A stretch of 64,000 bases of DNA from CANDOC01 sp965261725 (GCA_965261725.1 CBDHDU010000012.1:124001-188000), one strand, 5' to 3'. Positions 9,097 to 18,705 are shown, numbered from the stretch's first letter. The notes: generated by a model from the letters alone, not told the origin. Program-made: numbers and translations.

Positions 9097-10323
9097 CTAA
9101 TCAGATACAACGTCGGCACAGCTATTTGTAGCGTGCCGGTGTTCGCTCAGCACCTGCCTGCTGAAATATCCCCAAAGTAATAGCGTTCCCAACACCAGAC
9201 TTCCCCACCCTGCCAATGAGGCTTGCGGTACAGCTAACAACATCAGAGCACCGATTGTTTTTGCCAGTCTGCCTCCGGTGTTATCAACCCATGGCTTCCC
9301 CAGCGTTTTCTCATCATAACTCAGTGGCTGATAGAGTAATTCACGCCCCCCTCTCAGCACGGAGTAGTTCATTGCTTTCAGTACAACTTTGGCAAGAACA
9401 GCCACCAGCAATCCTGGCATGATAAAGAAAGCCGTTGAAGCAACAAGCCCCCAGCCAATACCAGCCTGTAATACACGCTGAAAACCGATACGGGCAATAA
9501 ATAAACCCATCAACAGCGGACCACACAGCGACAGGGTTTCCATACAGGCATAAACCCAGCCACCAAAGGCAGTGCGTTCATCAAGCACTGGGAATGCCTG
9601 TTCCACCATCCGGTTATACTGGAATTCAAACAGCGTCAGGGTGATATATTCACACAGCACCATACCAAACAGTGCAGGTAAAGCCCGGCTGTTTAATAAC
9701 AACTTCAGTACGCTGCCGGTAAAGATACGGGGAGGCGGATTTCCCTGAGTCTGAAGTCGCCCCTGCAATAACCCACTGATTACCAATACCGCAAAGAGTA
9801 TGGGTACCTGTAACCAGATAAGTTCGACAGAACCAAACCAACGGACAAAGAAAGGCACCAGCAAATTTCCGGCAATACTGCCAACAGTTCCGCTGAAAAG
9901 AAATCCACCGTAAACCGCCGCAGAGCCTGAGCCCTGAAAGTACACATTCGCCAGGCTCCAGAATCCCACCACCAGCACACTGCAAATACCATCTTTCCAC
10001 AGCAATAGTGTATAGCTGGCCTCTTTAACCCCCTGTTTAAGTAGTACAAGGTGAAAAACAGTGACTACCAGGGAAATCATCGCCCACACACCCAATACAC
10101 TGGCAGGCCGTAAACGTCGAGCCAGGCAATCATTCACTTTCACCAGCGCGAGAATAATCACCCCGACCAGAATCCATGCTTGAGGCAGGCGTTCCGCATG
10201 ATAATATTCGAGAAACAATGCTTCTGATACAGGACGCAACAGGGCATAACCCAGCATAATTAAAAAGGCGAGAATCAGAGATAAAACAACAGCCGCCCGA
10301 TTGGTTACAGATCCATCAAACAT
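9097..10323 (-). CDS. MFS-fold transporter resembling the NTP/NDP (ATP/ADP) translocase superfamily
   Basis: 408 aa with about 10-12 hydrophobic helices. The N-terminus LGYALLRPVSEALFL matches the YxxLRPVRE-type start seen in bacterial relatives of ADP/ATP translocases. A glycine-rich segment, FLFSGTVGSIAGNLLVPFFV, occupies the position of a conserved transport helix. True energy-parasite NTP antiporters are about 500 aa and carry specific charged residues that I cannot confirm. Many free-living bacteria have shorter relatives of unknown substrate. Its start lies 23 bp inside the longest possible thiD frame, so the two are divergent. Confidence 0.6.
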   Translation of the reverse strand: MFDGSVTNRAAVVLSLILAFLIMLGYALLRPVSEALFLEYYHAERLPQAWILVGVIILALVKVNDCLARRLRPASVLGVWAMISLVVTVFHLVLLKQGVKEASYTLLLWKDGICSVLVVGFWSLANVYFQGSGSAAVYGGFLFSGTVGSIAGNLLVPFFVRWFGSVELIWLQVPILFAVLVISGLLQGRLQTQGNPPPRIFTGSVLKLLLNSRALPALFGMVLCEYITLTLFEFQYNRMVEQAFPVLDERTAFGGWVYACMETLSLCGPLLMGLFIARIGFQRVLQAGIGWGLVASTAFFIMPGLLVAVLAKVVLKAMNYSVLRGGRELLYQPLSYDEKTLGKPWVDNTGGRLAKTIGALMLLAVPQASLAGWGSLVLGTLLLWGYFSRQVLSEHRHATNSCADVVSD

Positions 10324-10477
10324 TATTATCAGTCAGCCTGAAAGCAGAACAGCAGCACCAAGTGTAGTTGATCTGAAGCAGCAGCCTGCCCTGTCAGCAT
10401 TGCAAGAGCGCCTGTCCCCTCATAAACTCAGCGATTCTGAAATTTCCCAACTTATGGCTGACTGGCAGTATCACACT

Positions 10478-11281
10478 ATGACACCGATTGCTCTTACTAT
10501 CGCAGGTTCCGACAGCAGTGGCGGTGCCGGCATTCAGGCCGACCTCAAAACCTTTTCTGCACTGGGAGCCTATGGTTGCTCGGTCATCACCGCATTAACT
10601 GCTCAGAATACCCGCGGTGTTCAGGGCATATTTGATGTAGAACCTGATTTTATTACCCAGCAGTTAAGTTCTGTTTTTTCCGACCTGGCGGTTCAGGCTG
10701 TTAAGGTTGGTATGCTGAGCCGTAAAGAAGTAATTCAGGCGGTTGTTGAGGCTGTCGAAAAATATCAGGTTACCCGGCTGGTTGTTGATCCGGTCATGGT
10801 AGCAACCAGCGGTGACTTGCTGTTACAGCGTGATGCGATTGATATTATGATTCAGGAGCTGATTCCCCGCGCATCCCTGATTACCCCTAACCTGCCAGAA
10901 GCTGCTGTATTGTTGGATGCGGAAATTCCGACTAACCGTCAGGAGATGGAACAAATGGTTGAGCCACTGCTGGCTCTCGGCCCCAGAGCCGTGCTGCTGA
11001 AAGGCGGACATTTGCAGGAAGATGAAAGCGTTGACCTGTTCCATGACGGTCACCAGATTCACTGGCTGACAGCGCCCCGTATTAAAACCCTGAACACCCA
11101 TGGCACCGGTTGCACACTTTCAGCTGCGACTGCGGCCCTGCTTGCCCGCAGCCATGGTTTGAAAGATGCGGTATTTGCTGCCAAAGATTATATCTCTCAT
11201 GCCATTGCTGCGTCCGATCAGCTGCACGTTGGTCATGGCAACGGCCCCGTACATCATTTCCATAATATCTGGCCGCACTGA
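10478..11281 (+). CDS. thiD: Hydroxymethylpyrimidine/phosphomethylpyrimidine kinase
   Basis: 267 aa from the ATG at 10478, giving the canonical MTPIALTIAGSDSSGGAG start. ThiD phosphorylates HMP twice to HMP-PP for thiamine synthesis. Also visible are GIQADLKTFSALGAYG, VDPVMVATSG and the catalytic anion-hole motif THGTGCTLSAA. The frame stays open 59 codons further upstream, to 10301, but that start would overlap the divergent transporter gene. No strong Shine-Dalgarno precedes 10478; an ATG at 10454 is possible. Downstream genes encode a matching importer. Confidence 0.93.
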   Translation: MTPIALTIAGSDSSGGAGIQADLKTFSALGAYGCSVITALTAQNTRGVQGIFDVEPDFITQQLSSVFSDLAVQAVKVGMLSRKEVIQAVVEAVEKYQVTRLVVDPVMVATSGDLLLQRDAIDIMIQELIPRASLITPNLPEAAVLLDAEIPTNRQEMEQMVEPLLALGPRAVLLKGGHLQEDESVDLFHDGHQIHWLTAPRIKTLNTHGTGCTLSAATAALLARSHGLKDAVFAAKDYISHAIAASDQLHVGHGNGPVHHFHNIWPH

Positions 11282-11343
11282 TTGCGCGGTTCCCGATAGC
11301 TTTTCAGCAATAAGCAACTACCCTGTCATGCAGTTTGTTTGTA

Positions 11344-11405
11344 ATGGCAGGGAATTTATTTGTTCAGTGTAACTATGGCAGGAAATTTATTTGTTCAGTG
11401 TAACT
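11344..11405 (+). repeat. 31-bp tandem duplication across the thiZ start region
   Basis: Positions 11344-11374 and 11375-11405 are near-identical 31-bp units (ATGGCAGG, then AATTTATTTGTTCAGTG). The second copy contains the Shine-Dalgarno and TTG start of the ABC ATPase gene. The first copy carries the same signals but, being 31 bp away, in another frame. Confidence 0.9.
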
Positions 11406-12125
11406 CTAGAAAATGCCTCTCTCAGTTTTGACGGAGAGCCTGTTTTTGAATCGCTTACTCTCACCTTACCGGCGGAACAATGGACTTGCTTACTGGGTGC
11501 CAGCGGCTGCGGTAAAACATCATTGTTAAGAATGCTGGCAGGTTTGCTCACAAGCAGTAACAGCAATGCCAGAATCTATTGCAGTGATGGGAGCTCGCTG
11601 AATGGTCGTATCGCCTGGATGGCTCAGCAGGATTTACTGCTTCCATGGTTAAAGGTTATCGATAACGCCTGCCTTGGTGAACGATTACGCACCGGTCATA
11701 TCTCCCCCAATAAAAAGCAGCAAGCTGTCGAGCTGCTCACAGATGTTGGGTTGGGTAACCATCTTCATACATTGCCATCAGAACTGTCAGGCGGGCAACG
11801 CCAGCGGGCAGCACTGGTTCGTACTCTGCTCGAAAATAAACCAGTCGTATTGATGGATGAGCCATTTGCTGCACTTGATGCCATCAGTCGCTTACAGCTA
11901 CAACAACTTGCCGCCAAGTTGCTGAAAGGCAAAACCGTGTTGCTCGTGACCCATGATCCGATGGAAGCCCTGCGGCTCGGTCATCAGATTATGGTGCTTT
12001 CCGGTCAGCCTGCCTCAATTAATTCTCCTTTCTGCCTCACCGGTACTCCACCCCGCTCGCTCGATGACGCTCCGCTTACTCATTTACAGAGTGAATTACT
12101 GTCGCAGCTGGGAGCCTGGGAATGA
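11391..12125 (+). CDS. thiZ: ABC transporter ATP-binding protein, HMP/thiamine-precursor importer
   Basis: 244 aa. Walker A is GASGCGKTSLL, the Q-loop region is WMAQQDLLLPW, the ABC signature is LSGGQRQRAALVR and Walker B is VVLMDEPFAALD, with the H-loop in THDPMEA. This is a nitrate/sulfonate/thiamine-precursor-type importer ATPase. The best start is TTG at 11391 with AGGA upstream, inside a 31-bp tandem duplication. It overlaps the permease gene by ATGA. The assignment to HMP import rests on the ThiY-type binding protein two genes on and on thiD upstream. Confidence 0.8.
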   Translation: MFSVTLENASLSFDGEPVFESLTLTLPAEQWTCLLGASGCGKTSLLRMLAGLLTSSNSNARIYCSDGSSLNGRIAWMAQQDLLLPWLKVIDNACLGERLRTGHISPNKKQQAVELLTDVGLGNHLHTLPSELSGGQRQRAALVRTLLENKPVVLMDEPFAALDAISRLQLQQLAAKLLKGKTVLLVTHDPMEALRLGHQIMVLSGQPASINSPFCLTGTPPRSLDDAPLTHLQSELLSQLGAWE

Positions 12126-12892
12126 AGAAGATGTTGCTCCACAAAACACAAATATTAATTAAGCCTGTGGTTATCACAGCCATATTGATACTGACATGGG
12201 AAGGCATCGTGCTGGGTTTCGATATGCCAGCCTATATTCTGCCATCACCTTTTGATGTTTTTTCCACATTACTCCATGAGTCATCACACCTCTGGGAACA
12301 TACTCTGATCACTGCCGGAGAAATTATTCTGGGACTGTTGATCGGTGTTGCGCTGGGAGTCTTACTGGCATTATCCATCGTCGCTTTCAGCCCTTTGCAG
12401 CGTTGGTTATTGCCGATTCTGTTAATCAGTCAAGCTATCCCTGTCTTTGCTATTGCTCCGCTGCTGGTGCTCTGGCTTGGCTACGGTATGGCATCCAAAA
12501 TTGCTATGACCACGCTGATTATCTTTTTCCCTGTCACCACCTGTTGCTATGACGGCCTGCGACAAACGCAAACTGGCTGGCTGGAAATGGCACAGGTGAT
12601 GGGTGCCAAACCTTTATACCTGTTGCGCTATATCCGCTGGCCTGCGGCATTGCCTGCACTGGCATCGGGTTTACGCGTCGCAGTCACTATCGCACCGATT
12701 GGCGCCGTGATTGGTGAGTGGGTAGGCTCCAGCGGCGGTTTGGGCTACCTGATGCTTCAGGCAAACGCGCAATTAAAAACAGATGAAATGTTCGCATCAC
12801 TGGTGATTCTTGCAGTTATGACCATTGGCCTTTACTACCTGGTGGATGCATTTCTGCGCTGGCTGATACCCTGGCAAAGCAAAAGTTTCTGA
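12122..12892 (+). CDS. thiX: ABC transporter permease, HMP/thiamine-precursor importer
   Basis: 256 aa with about six membrane segments, a BPD_transp_1 permease. The EAA-type loop reads EMAQVMGAKPLYLLRYIRWPAALP. The segment PIGAVIGEWVGSSGGLGYLML is typical of SsuC/TauC/ThiX permeases. The start overlaps the ATPase stop (ATGA at 12122-12125), indicating translational coupling. Confidence 0.82.
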   Translation: MKKMLLHKTQILIKPVVITAILILTWEGIVLGFDMPAYILPSPFDVFSTLLHESSHLWEHTLITAGEIILGLLIGVALGVLLALSIVAFSPLQRWLLPILLISQAIPVFAIAPLLVLWLGYGMASKIAMTTLIIFFPVTTCCYDGLRQTQTGWLEMAQVMGAKPLYLLRYIRWPAALPALASGLRVAVTIAPIGAVIGEWVGSSGGLGYLMLQANAQLKTDEMFASLVILAVMTIGLYYLVDAFLRWLIPWQSKSF

Positions 12893-12942
12893 ACGTCTAT
12901 ACTCCCAGCACCCTTTTGCAGGAATGGTTTCAGGAGTATCCC

Positions 12943-13902
12943 ATGGGTTTACTGAGAACACTGGCTTTCAGCATCTTTGCTCTTACTGCCGCTTTTTTAC
13001 TTTCTGCCGCAAAGTCCAGTGCTGCGGATTCACTCACGTTGATGCTCGACTGGTTTGTAAACCCGGATCACGGCCCGATTATTGTTGCTGACCGTGAAGG
13101 TTTTTTTGCCGAACAGGGCCTCGAAGTCAAAATACAGGAACCTGCTGATCCCAACCTGCCACTCAAACTGGCCGCTGCAGGTGAAGTTGACTTGGCCGTT
13201 AGCTATCAGCCTCAGTTAATCATGGCAGCAGCCGAGGGTATTCCTGTCGCCTGGGCAGGCACCCTTGTCGCTACCCCATTGAATACTGTCATTTTTCTGG
13301 AAAAAGGTCCGGTCAAAAGCATTGCCGACCTGAAGGGCAAAAAAATCGGCTACTCTATACCCGGCCTTGAAGAAGCCGTTATGGGCGCCATGCTCAGCCA
13401 TCACAACCTGAAGCTCAATGATGTCACTATGGTGAATGTCAGCTGGAATCTGTCAGCATCTCTGATGAGCGGACAGGTTGACGCGATTGTTGGCGGTTTT
13501 CGTAACTTCGAACTAAACCAACTGGCATTGGAAGGCAAACCCGGTCAGGCTTTCTTCCCCGAAGATGCAGGCGTACCGGCTTATGATGAGCTGATTTTTG
13601 TCGCCGACAGCGAAACCAAAAACTTCGATAAGTTACAGCGCTTTCTGGTTGCTATTGAGCAAGGCGCTCAATTCATAACCAACCATACCTCCGAAGAAAG
13701 CTGGGATGTATTTGTCAGTTACAACAAAAAGCAGCTGGATACCCCACTCAACCGCAAGGCCTGGCCGGACACCCTGCGCCATTTTGCTCACCGCCCAGCC
13801 GCTATTGATAGGGGACGTTATCAGCGCGGTGCCGAATTTTTATTGAAACAGGGTGTCATAAAGAAAGCGCCTGATTTTAAAAAGCATATGCTGGCGCTCT
13901 GA
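12943..13902 (+). CDS. thiY: Periplasmic substrate-binding protein, NMT1/THI5-like (HMP-type)
   Basis: 319 aa from the ATG at 12943, which follows CAGGAG at good spacing; an earlier in-frame ATG at 12916 is less likely. It has a signal peptide (LAFSIFALTAAFLLSAAKSSAA). The mature part begins LTLMLDWFVNPDHGPIIVADREGFF, the NMT1/THI5 pattern that binds pyrimidine precursors of thiamine. A second hallmark is SYQPQLIMAAAEGIPV. It completes a thiZXY importer next to thiD. The exact ligand (HMP or a degradation product such as FAMP) is inferred. Confidence 0.8.
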   Translation: MGLLRTLAFSIFALTAAFLLSAAKSSAADSLTLMLDWFVNPDHGPIIVADREGFFAEQGLEVKIQEPADPNLPLKLAAAGEVDLAVSYQPQLIMAAAEGIPVAWAGTLVATPLNTVIFLEKGPVKSIADLKGKKIGYSIPGLEEAVMGAMLSHHNLKLNDVTMVNVSWNLSASLMSGQVDAIVGGFRNFELNQLALEGKPGQAFFPEDAGVPAYDELIFVADSETKNFDKLQRFLVAIEQGAQFITNHTSEESWDVFVSYNKKQLDTPLNRKAWPDTLRHFAHRPAAIDRGRYQRGAEFLLKQGVIKKAPDFKKHMLAL

Positions 13903-13921
13903 TTCACAGGCATTTTAATTT

Positions 13922-15295
13922 ATGAACACCTCTTCCAATATTCGATCGAAAAGCTCACTTGAAGCACGGAATAGTACTGTCAGCCGTTTAGTTCAGGGCT
14001 TCAGCCAGTTTGAAATTTATGGCATGACGGCACCTGTATTCCTTTTGGCAGCCGCCACCGTTGTACTGGCTCATATTTTTGATCTGCTGCCTAAGAACCT
14101 GCTGGGTGCACTTGCCATCATGTTTGTGATTGGTGGCATTTTTGGTGAGATTGGCAAACGGCTGCCGTTTTGGAATCGATATATTGGAGGAGCCCCGGTA
14201 CTGATTTTTATTGGCACGGCCTGGCTGATGTATATCGGACTGTTATCCAGCCGGGATGCTCATGTTATTGAAGTGATGATGCAGGACTATAAGTTTCTGG
14301 ATCTGTTTATAGCGGTTTTGATAACAGGCAGCATACTCCCTGTTAACCGAAAGTTATTACTCCGCTCTCTGGTGGGTTATATCCCGGCCATACTCGCATC
14401 TGTAGCGGGTGCGATGCTACTGGGAATGGTGGCAGGCTGGTTGTTTAATATCGCACCTAAAGAAATTATCTCCATGTATGTGCTGCCGATTATGGGCGGA
14501 GGCAATGGCGCCGGAGCCATTCCGATGGCAGAGATTTATGAGTCTGTTACCGGACAATCAAAAGAAACCTTTTACTCAGTTGCGATTTCCATTCTGACCA
14601 TTGCCAATGTTATTGCCATCCTGTCGGCTTCTTTACTGGACCGCCTTGGCAAACTTTATCCTTCACTGACAGGTGAAGGTGAACTGGTACAAAGAGGTCG
14701 GTTGGAAGTACTTGCAGATGAACCTCCACGCCGTGAAATAACGGTGAAAGATCTGGTGGCAGGGTTAGCGCTGTCGGTCACAATTTATGTGCTGGCGATT
14801 ATATTTGCGACCGCCATCTTTCCCGGCTGGGGAGATGTCCGAATTCATCCTTATGCCTATATGGTTATGCTGATTGCCCTGATAAATGCTGCAGGCTTTA
14901 TCCCGGCAGAACTCAAAGAAGGCACTCGCAGGCTGGCAGATTTTTTCAGTGTTCATGTCGTCTGGCTGCTGATGGTCGGCGTGGGCGTTGCTTACACTGA
15001 TCTGGGTGAAATCATTGATGCTCTGTCACTGGTTAATATCGCTATCGCCACCCTGATCGTATTCGGCGCCATTATTGGTGCCGCACTGGGTGGCAAGCTA
15101 TTTGGTTTCTATCCAATCGACAGTGCAATTACTGCGGGTCTGTGTATGGCAAACCGGGGCGGCACCGGCGACCTGGAAGTACTGGCTGCATCAAACCGAA
15201 TGAGCTTGCTTTGTTATGCCCAGATATCATCCCGAATGGGTGGCGGTATTATTCTGGTGATCGCCAGTATTGTTTTCGGCATGTATGGTGGCTGA
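13922..15295 (+). CDS. 2-hydroxycarboxylate transporter family symporter (citrate/malate type)
   Basis: 457 aa with about 11 membrane segments and the two re-entrant glycine motifs of the 2HCT family: LPIMGGGNGAGAIPMAEIYE in the first half and MANRGGTGDLEVL in the second. Members import citrate or malate with sodium or protons, or exchange them. It begins only 19 bp after thiY, so it may be transcribed with that operon, although the functional link is unclear. Confidence 0.88.
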   Translation: MNTSSNIRSKSSLEARNSTVSRLVQGFSQFEIYGMTAPVFLLAAATVVLAHIFDLLPKNLLGALAIMFVIGGIFGEIGKRLPFWNRYIGGAPVLIFIGTAWLMYIGLLSSRDAHVIEVMMQDYKFLDLFIAVLITGSILPVNRKLLLRSLVGYIPAILASVAGAMLLGMVAGWLFNIAPKEIISMYVLPIMGGGNGAGAIPMAEIYESVTGQSKETFYSVAISILTIANVIAILSASLLDRLGKLYPSLTGEGELVQRGRLEVLADEPPRREITVKDLVAGLALSVTIYVLAIIFATAIFPGWGDVRIHPYAYMVMLIALINAAGFIPAELKEGTRRLADFFSVHVVWLLMVGVGVAYTDLGEIIDALSLVNIAIATLIVFGAIIGAALGGKLFGFYPIDSAITAGLCMANRGGTGDLEVLAASNRMSLLCYAQISSRMGGGIILVIASIVFGMYGG

Positions 15296-15299
15296 AAAC

Positions 15300-15791
15300 T
15301 TAACCTGTCAGCACATCAGATAACTCGTGGAAGCTTTTTACAGATAAATAACCTTCCACGGGTTTACCTTCAGGGTTAAACCAGACAGCATTAGCACCGG
15401 CATCTAAAGCGCCCTGCACATCTTTCTGAAGATCATCTCCCACCATCAACAAGTCCGATATGTTGATGTCCAGCTTCTGTGCAATTGCTTGGTAAAATCG
15501 AGCATCAGGTTTACTGAAACCCAGAGCCTGAAAGCAGAAGATATCTTTCAAATAAACATTCAGCCCAACTCTTTCCAGGGCTTCACAGATATCCTCTTTG
15601 GATGAATCTCTGGCATTCGTTGCCAGATAGCAATTGTAACTGGATGAGAACTTACGAAGTGTTTCTATAGTTCCCTCAACTGCGGCAACCTGAGGCCAGT
15701 CTTTCATCACGCCGGAATATTCAGGGTAATCCACCATCAGGGTACCTCCCCAGTCAAAAAGGATTGCTTTACAGACTGATATGTCAGGCAT
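15300..15791 (-). CDS. HAD family hydrolase
   Basis: 163 aa, a small HAD-superfamily protein. Motif I is ILFDWGGTL with nucleophile Asp13. The usual second Asp (DxD) is Gly here, a known variation that may reduce phosphatase activity. Motif II is YLATNAR, motif III lies around GFSKPDARFY and motif IV is LLMVGDDLQKDVQGALDAGANAVWF. There is little cap insertion. The substrate is unknown. It is convergent with the 2HCT gene, 4 bp away. Confidence 0.8.
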   Translation of the reverse strand: MPDISVCKAILFDWGGTLMVDYPEYSGVMKDWPQVAAVEGTIETLRKFSSSYNCYLATNARDSSKEDICEALERVGLNVYLKDIFCFQALGFSKPDARFYQAIAQKLDINISDLLMVGDDLQKDVQGALDAGANAVWFNPEGKPVEGYLSVKSFHELSDVLTG

Positions 15792-15903
15792 AGCGTTTAA
15801 GCCCCTGTTGCTATTATTATTAGAGGGGATGATAACATTGCTGTGTACGGCTAATCGCTGCTACTTTCAGCAATAACAGGGACTTACGTTACAGGGATAG
15901 GTT

Positions 15904-16125
15904 ATGAACAAGGCTGTTTTTTCTGTCAATCTGAGCTCTGATCAGGTGCTGCTCTACTATAAAGGGCAGAAGAAGAATGTTCGCGTCCACACTCAAAGTG
16001 GTCAGAGCATGAGTCTGCCGTTTGAAATTCTGCTGGAGCATGTCACCCGCTCTGGAATCTACGGCACGTTTGAAATAAGTTATGGTAATGACGGTAAGCT
16101 GCATAAGCTTCGTAGAATTTCGTAA
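15904..16125 (+). CDS. DUF2835 family protein
   Basis: 73 aa. The pattern FSVNLSSDQVLLYYKGQKKNVRV, then LPFEILLEHVTRSGIYGTFEI, matches the short DUF2835 family of gammaproteobacteria. These are small basic cytoplasmic proteins of unknown function. AGGGATAGGTT precedes the start. Confidence 0.75.
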   Translation: MNKAVFSVNLSSDQVLLYYKGQKKNVRVHTQSGQSMSLPFEILLEHVTRSGIYGTFEISYGNDGKLHKLRRIS

Positions 16126-16270
16126 CCAATAAAAAATAAATCTTTGATATAAGAGAATCTTCAATAAAAAAGTGAACGGTTCTCATATCTTTTCACATAC
16201 TCTTTCACAATTTTATATCTATAATCTTTTTGCCGAAGAAAAGAAAAGCTTTAACAGTCATTTCAAAACA

Positions 16271-17131
16271 ATGAAAAATATATTCATATATTTTATATGT
16301 TATTTTCTCTTGCCTTTTCTATTTTCAAATTCAGCTTATTGCAGAGTGGTTTTTGATGTCATATACGAAGACTCACGTTCAAGCTCTTTAAACAGTACTG
16401 CGTCAAAATCTGTGGGTGAACTGACTGTCAGTATGACCAAACTTGCAGTTTCTGTTTATTTTCGCCCAACTTGTTCTCCTGAAGAAAGTTCAAATAGAAA
16501 GAGTCATATTCCATTCTATAGTTTGATGTCAGTTTTAGAAAAAAAAATGCCCCTTCCCTCAATCACTTATTCAGCTCAGGTTGACAAATCAAAAAAACTA
16601 ACCCAGCCCACACTATCTTCCAGTATTCACTATCGGTGGAGTAATTATATTGATACTGTTAATACAATAATGTTAACCGGAAGTTATACCGGTCATGCCA
16701 CAATTCATTATTATTCAAACCGATATGGACAGCCTGAGCACTACCAACAAAACGAAATGGAGTATGTTGATTTCTGGATTCTAGCAAGAATCATATTAAG
16801 CAAAAAAGAATCAAACTATGAAACTGATTTTCACAACTATCGTTTACGATCTCCGTTACTATTACACTCAGGTATCGCTTCTGCATCAGATCCCGCATCA
16901 GCGAAAATTGAGCTTATAGAGACATTACCCGACTCATCAGTACGCGTAACCCTCATAAACGACACTCCGCCTGGGTCAAGCAATGGATCCGACAGGTATC
17001 TAATTAAATTTATCCAACTGCGCTTGGTTGACCCTCGGACACAAGCAGAATGGTCTGAACGTGTTGACTGTATCGAGTTCGAAAAGAATAATCGATTCAC
17101 AATAAAGTTACGCCGCCGATGGCAAAGATAG
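16271..17131 (+). CDS. Hypothetical exported protein
   Basis: 286 aa from the ATG at 16271, which yields a clean signal peptide (MKNIFIYFICYFLLPFLF, then SNSAYC). The frame is open 33 codons further upstream, but that start would bury the signal. The mature part is rich in Ser, Thr and Tyr and looks beta-rich; no domain is recognised. The DNA is AT-rich relative to the flanks. It is one of several lineage-specific exported proteins in the window. Convergent with norR. Confidence 0.55.
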   Translation: MKNIFIYFICYFLLPFLFSNSAYCRVVFDVIYEDSRSSSLNSTASKSVGELTVSMTKLAVSVYFRPTCSPEESSNRKSHIPFYSLMSVLEKKMPLPSITYSAQVDKSKKLTQPTLSSSIHYRWSNYIDTVNTIMLTGSYTGHATIHYYSNRYGQPEHYQQNEMEYVDFWILARIILSKKESNYETDFHNYRLRSPLLLHSGIASASDPASAKIELIETLPDSSVRVTLINDTPPGSSNGSDRYLIKFIQLRLVDPRTQAEWSERVDCIEFEKNNRFTIKLRRRWQR

Positions 17132-17143
17132 AAGCTATTGCCA

Positions 17144-18694
17144 TCATTTGATTCCCAGCCTTTTTGCCAGACGATGCAAATTACCGGCATCAACAGCCAG
17201 TCTTCTGGCAACTTCAGCCCATCGCCCACCACATGTTTCCAGTGTTGATTCAATCATACGACGCTGAAACAGCTCTGTTGCATCCTTTAAACTAAGCTCT
17301 CCTGAGAAAGAAGGCATAAAATCCGACACCGGCTTCGCGCTTTCCTGCTGCTGAGTTCCACCTTTCTTTTCCAGATTTCCAAGGTGTTGAGGTTGGATCA
17401 CAACATGAACTTCACCAGAGGCAGAACGGGAAAGAACAGCTGCCCGGTGAATTGTATGCTCCAGCTCCCGAACATTTCCCGGCCAGCTGTAAGCAAGCAA
17501 TGTTTCCTGACAAACTAAATCCAGTCGCAAACTCTGTAAACCCATCTGACTTCGGCACTTTTCTATAAAGAAACCTGCCAGTAACAAAATATCATTACCC
17601 CGCTCCCGCAACGGCGGGACTGCGACAGGAAATACACTGAGGCGATGATAAAGATCAGCACGGAAGTTCCCCTCAATGACTTCCTGTTTCAAATCACGGT
17701 TAGTTGCTGCAATGATCCGGGTATTTACTTTCAGGCTTCTGTCATCACCAATGCGTTGCAGGTCACCATACTGCAAGACTCTCAATAACTTTGACTGCAG
17801 CGGTAGTGATAACTCGCCTACTTCATCAAGAAACAGTGTTCCCTGATCGGCCAGCTCAAACTTGCCTTTTCGATTACTGATGGCACCGGTAAAAGCGCCT
17901 TTCACATGACCAAACAGCTCGCTTTCCGCAACTGACTCAGGCAATGCCGCACAGTTAAGATAAACCATAGGCTGATCTGCACGTGGGGAACGTGAATGTA
18001 TTGCATTGGCAACCAGCTCTTTACCCGTCCCGGTTTCGCCAAGAATCAAGGTTGTCAGTTCAGTCCCGGCAACAATATCAATCTCCTTTTGCAAAGACAG
18101 CATCGCCGGGGACTGCCCGATCATCTCCACCCTTCTGCTTTTAGGTGCACTAACCTGCAGACTGTTACCTGTCTGCATCGCCTGTTGCTCCAGCTGATCC
18201 ATCAGCAATGCATTGTTCAGTGATGCAGCAGCCAGTGCGCTGACTGTGCGTAATTCATCATCGCTGAATTTATCAAACTGGGTTGCATTAAAACCATCAA
18301 TGGTCAGAGCCCCAATCAGACGATCACTGACAGTCAGCGGTAAACCGACACAGGCGTGTACTTCAAGCTCACCCTCATGTGAAGGTATCAGTCCATCATA
18401 TGGGTCAGGCAAATCACTGTCTTCAGGAAAGCGAACAATATCACCTGCTCTGGCAATCACTTCCAGACGAGGGTGTTCGTCTATTGAAAAATGTCGCCCC
18501 AACACATCAGGCGCCAGTCCATTAATCGCCAGAGGGAAAAATTTTTGCTCCTGAAATAACAACAGAGCACTGGCATCCGAGTTAAAAAGCTCGCGAACGG
18601 TTGCCAGTAGTCGTTCAAAACGATCCTGATCGGAAATACCCGTCGTTAAATCCAAAGCCAGATTAGCAAGATCATTATTGAGCATGACATACAC
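17144..18694 (-). CDS. norR: Nitric oxide-responsive sigma-54 activator
   Basis: 516 aa, similar to E. coli NorR (about 504). An N-terminal GAF domain (about 20-175) would hold the NO-sensing iron. The AAA+ domain has Walker A GETGTGKELVANAIH, the sigma-54 contact loop GAFTGA and Walker B TLFLDEVGEL. The C-terminal Fis-type helix-turn-helix is GGRWAEVARRLAVDAGNLHR. It is divergent from norVW, with three binding sites in between, the classical arrangement. NorR releases repression of its AAA+ domain when NO binds and drives norVW. Confidence 0.95.
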   Translation of the reverse strand: MYVMLNNDLANLALDLTTGISDQDRFERLLATVRELFNSDASALLLFQEQKFFPLAINGLAPDVLGRHFSIDEHPRLEVIARAGDIVRFPEDSDLPDPYDGLIPSHEGELEVHACVGLPLTVSDRLIGALTIDGFNATQFDKFSDDELRTVSALAAASLNNALLMDQLEQQAMQTGNSLQVSAPKSRRVEMIGQSPAMLSLQKEIDIVAGTELTTLILGETGTGKELVANAIHSRSPRADQPMVYLNCAALPESVAESELFGHVKGAFTGAISNRKGKFELADQGTLFLDEVGELSLPLQSKLLRVLQYGDLQRIGDDRSLKVNTRIIAATNRDLKQEVIEGNFRADLYHRLSVFPVAVPPLRERGNDILLLAGFFIEKCRSQMGLQSLRLDLVCQETLLAYSWPGNVRELEHTIHRAAVLSRSASGEVHVVIQPQHLGNLEKKGGTQQQESAKPVSDFMPSFSGELSLKDATELFQRRMIESTLETCGGRWAEVARRLAVDAGNLHRLAKRLGIK

Positions 18695-18705
18695 CGAAAA
18701 ACAAT

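Noticed and set aside
10324..10477. TPP riboswitch upstream of thiD, or a 59-residue N-terminal extension of ThiD
   Set aside because: No THI-box-like conserved elements were recognised, and the extended start overlaps the divergent gene and is not seen in normal ThiD proteins.
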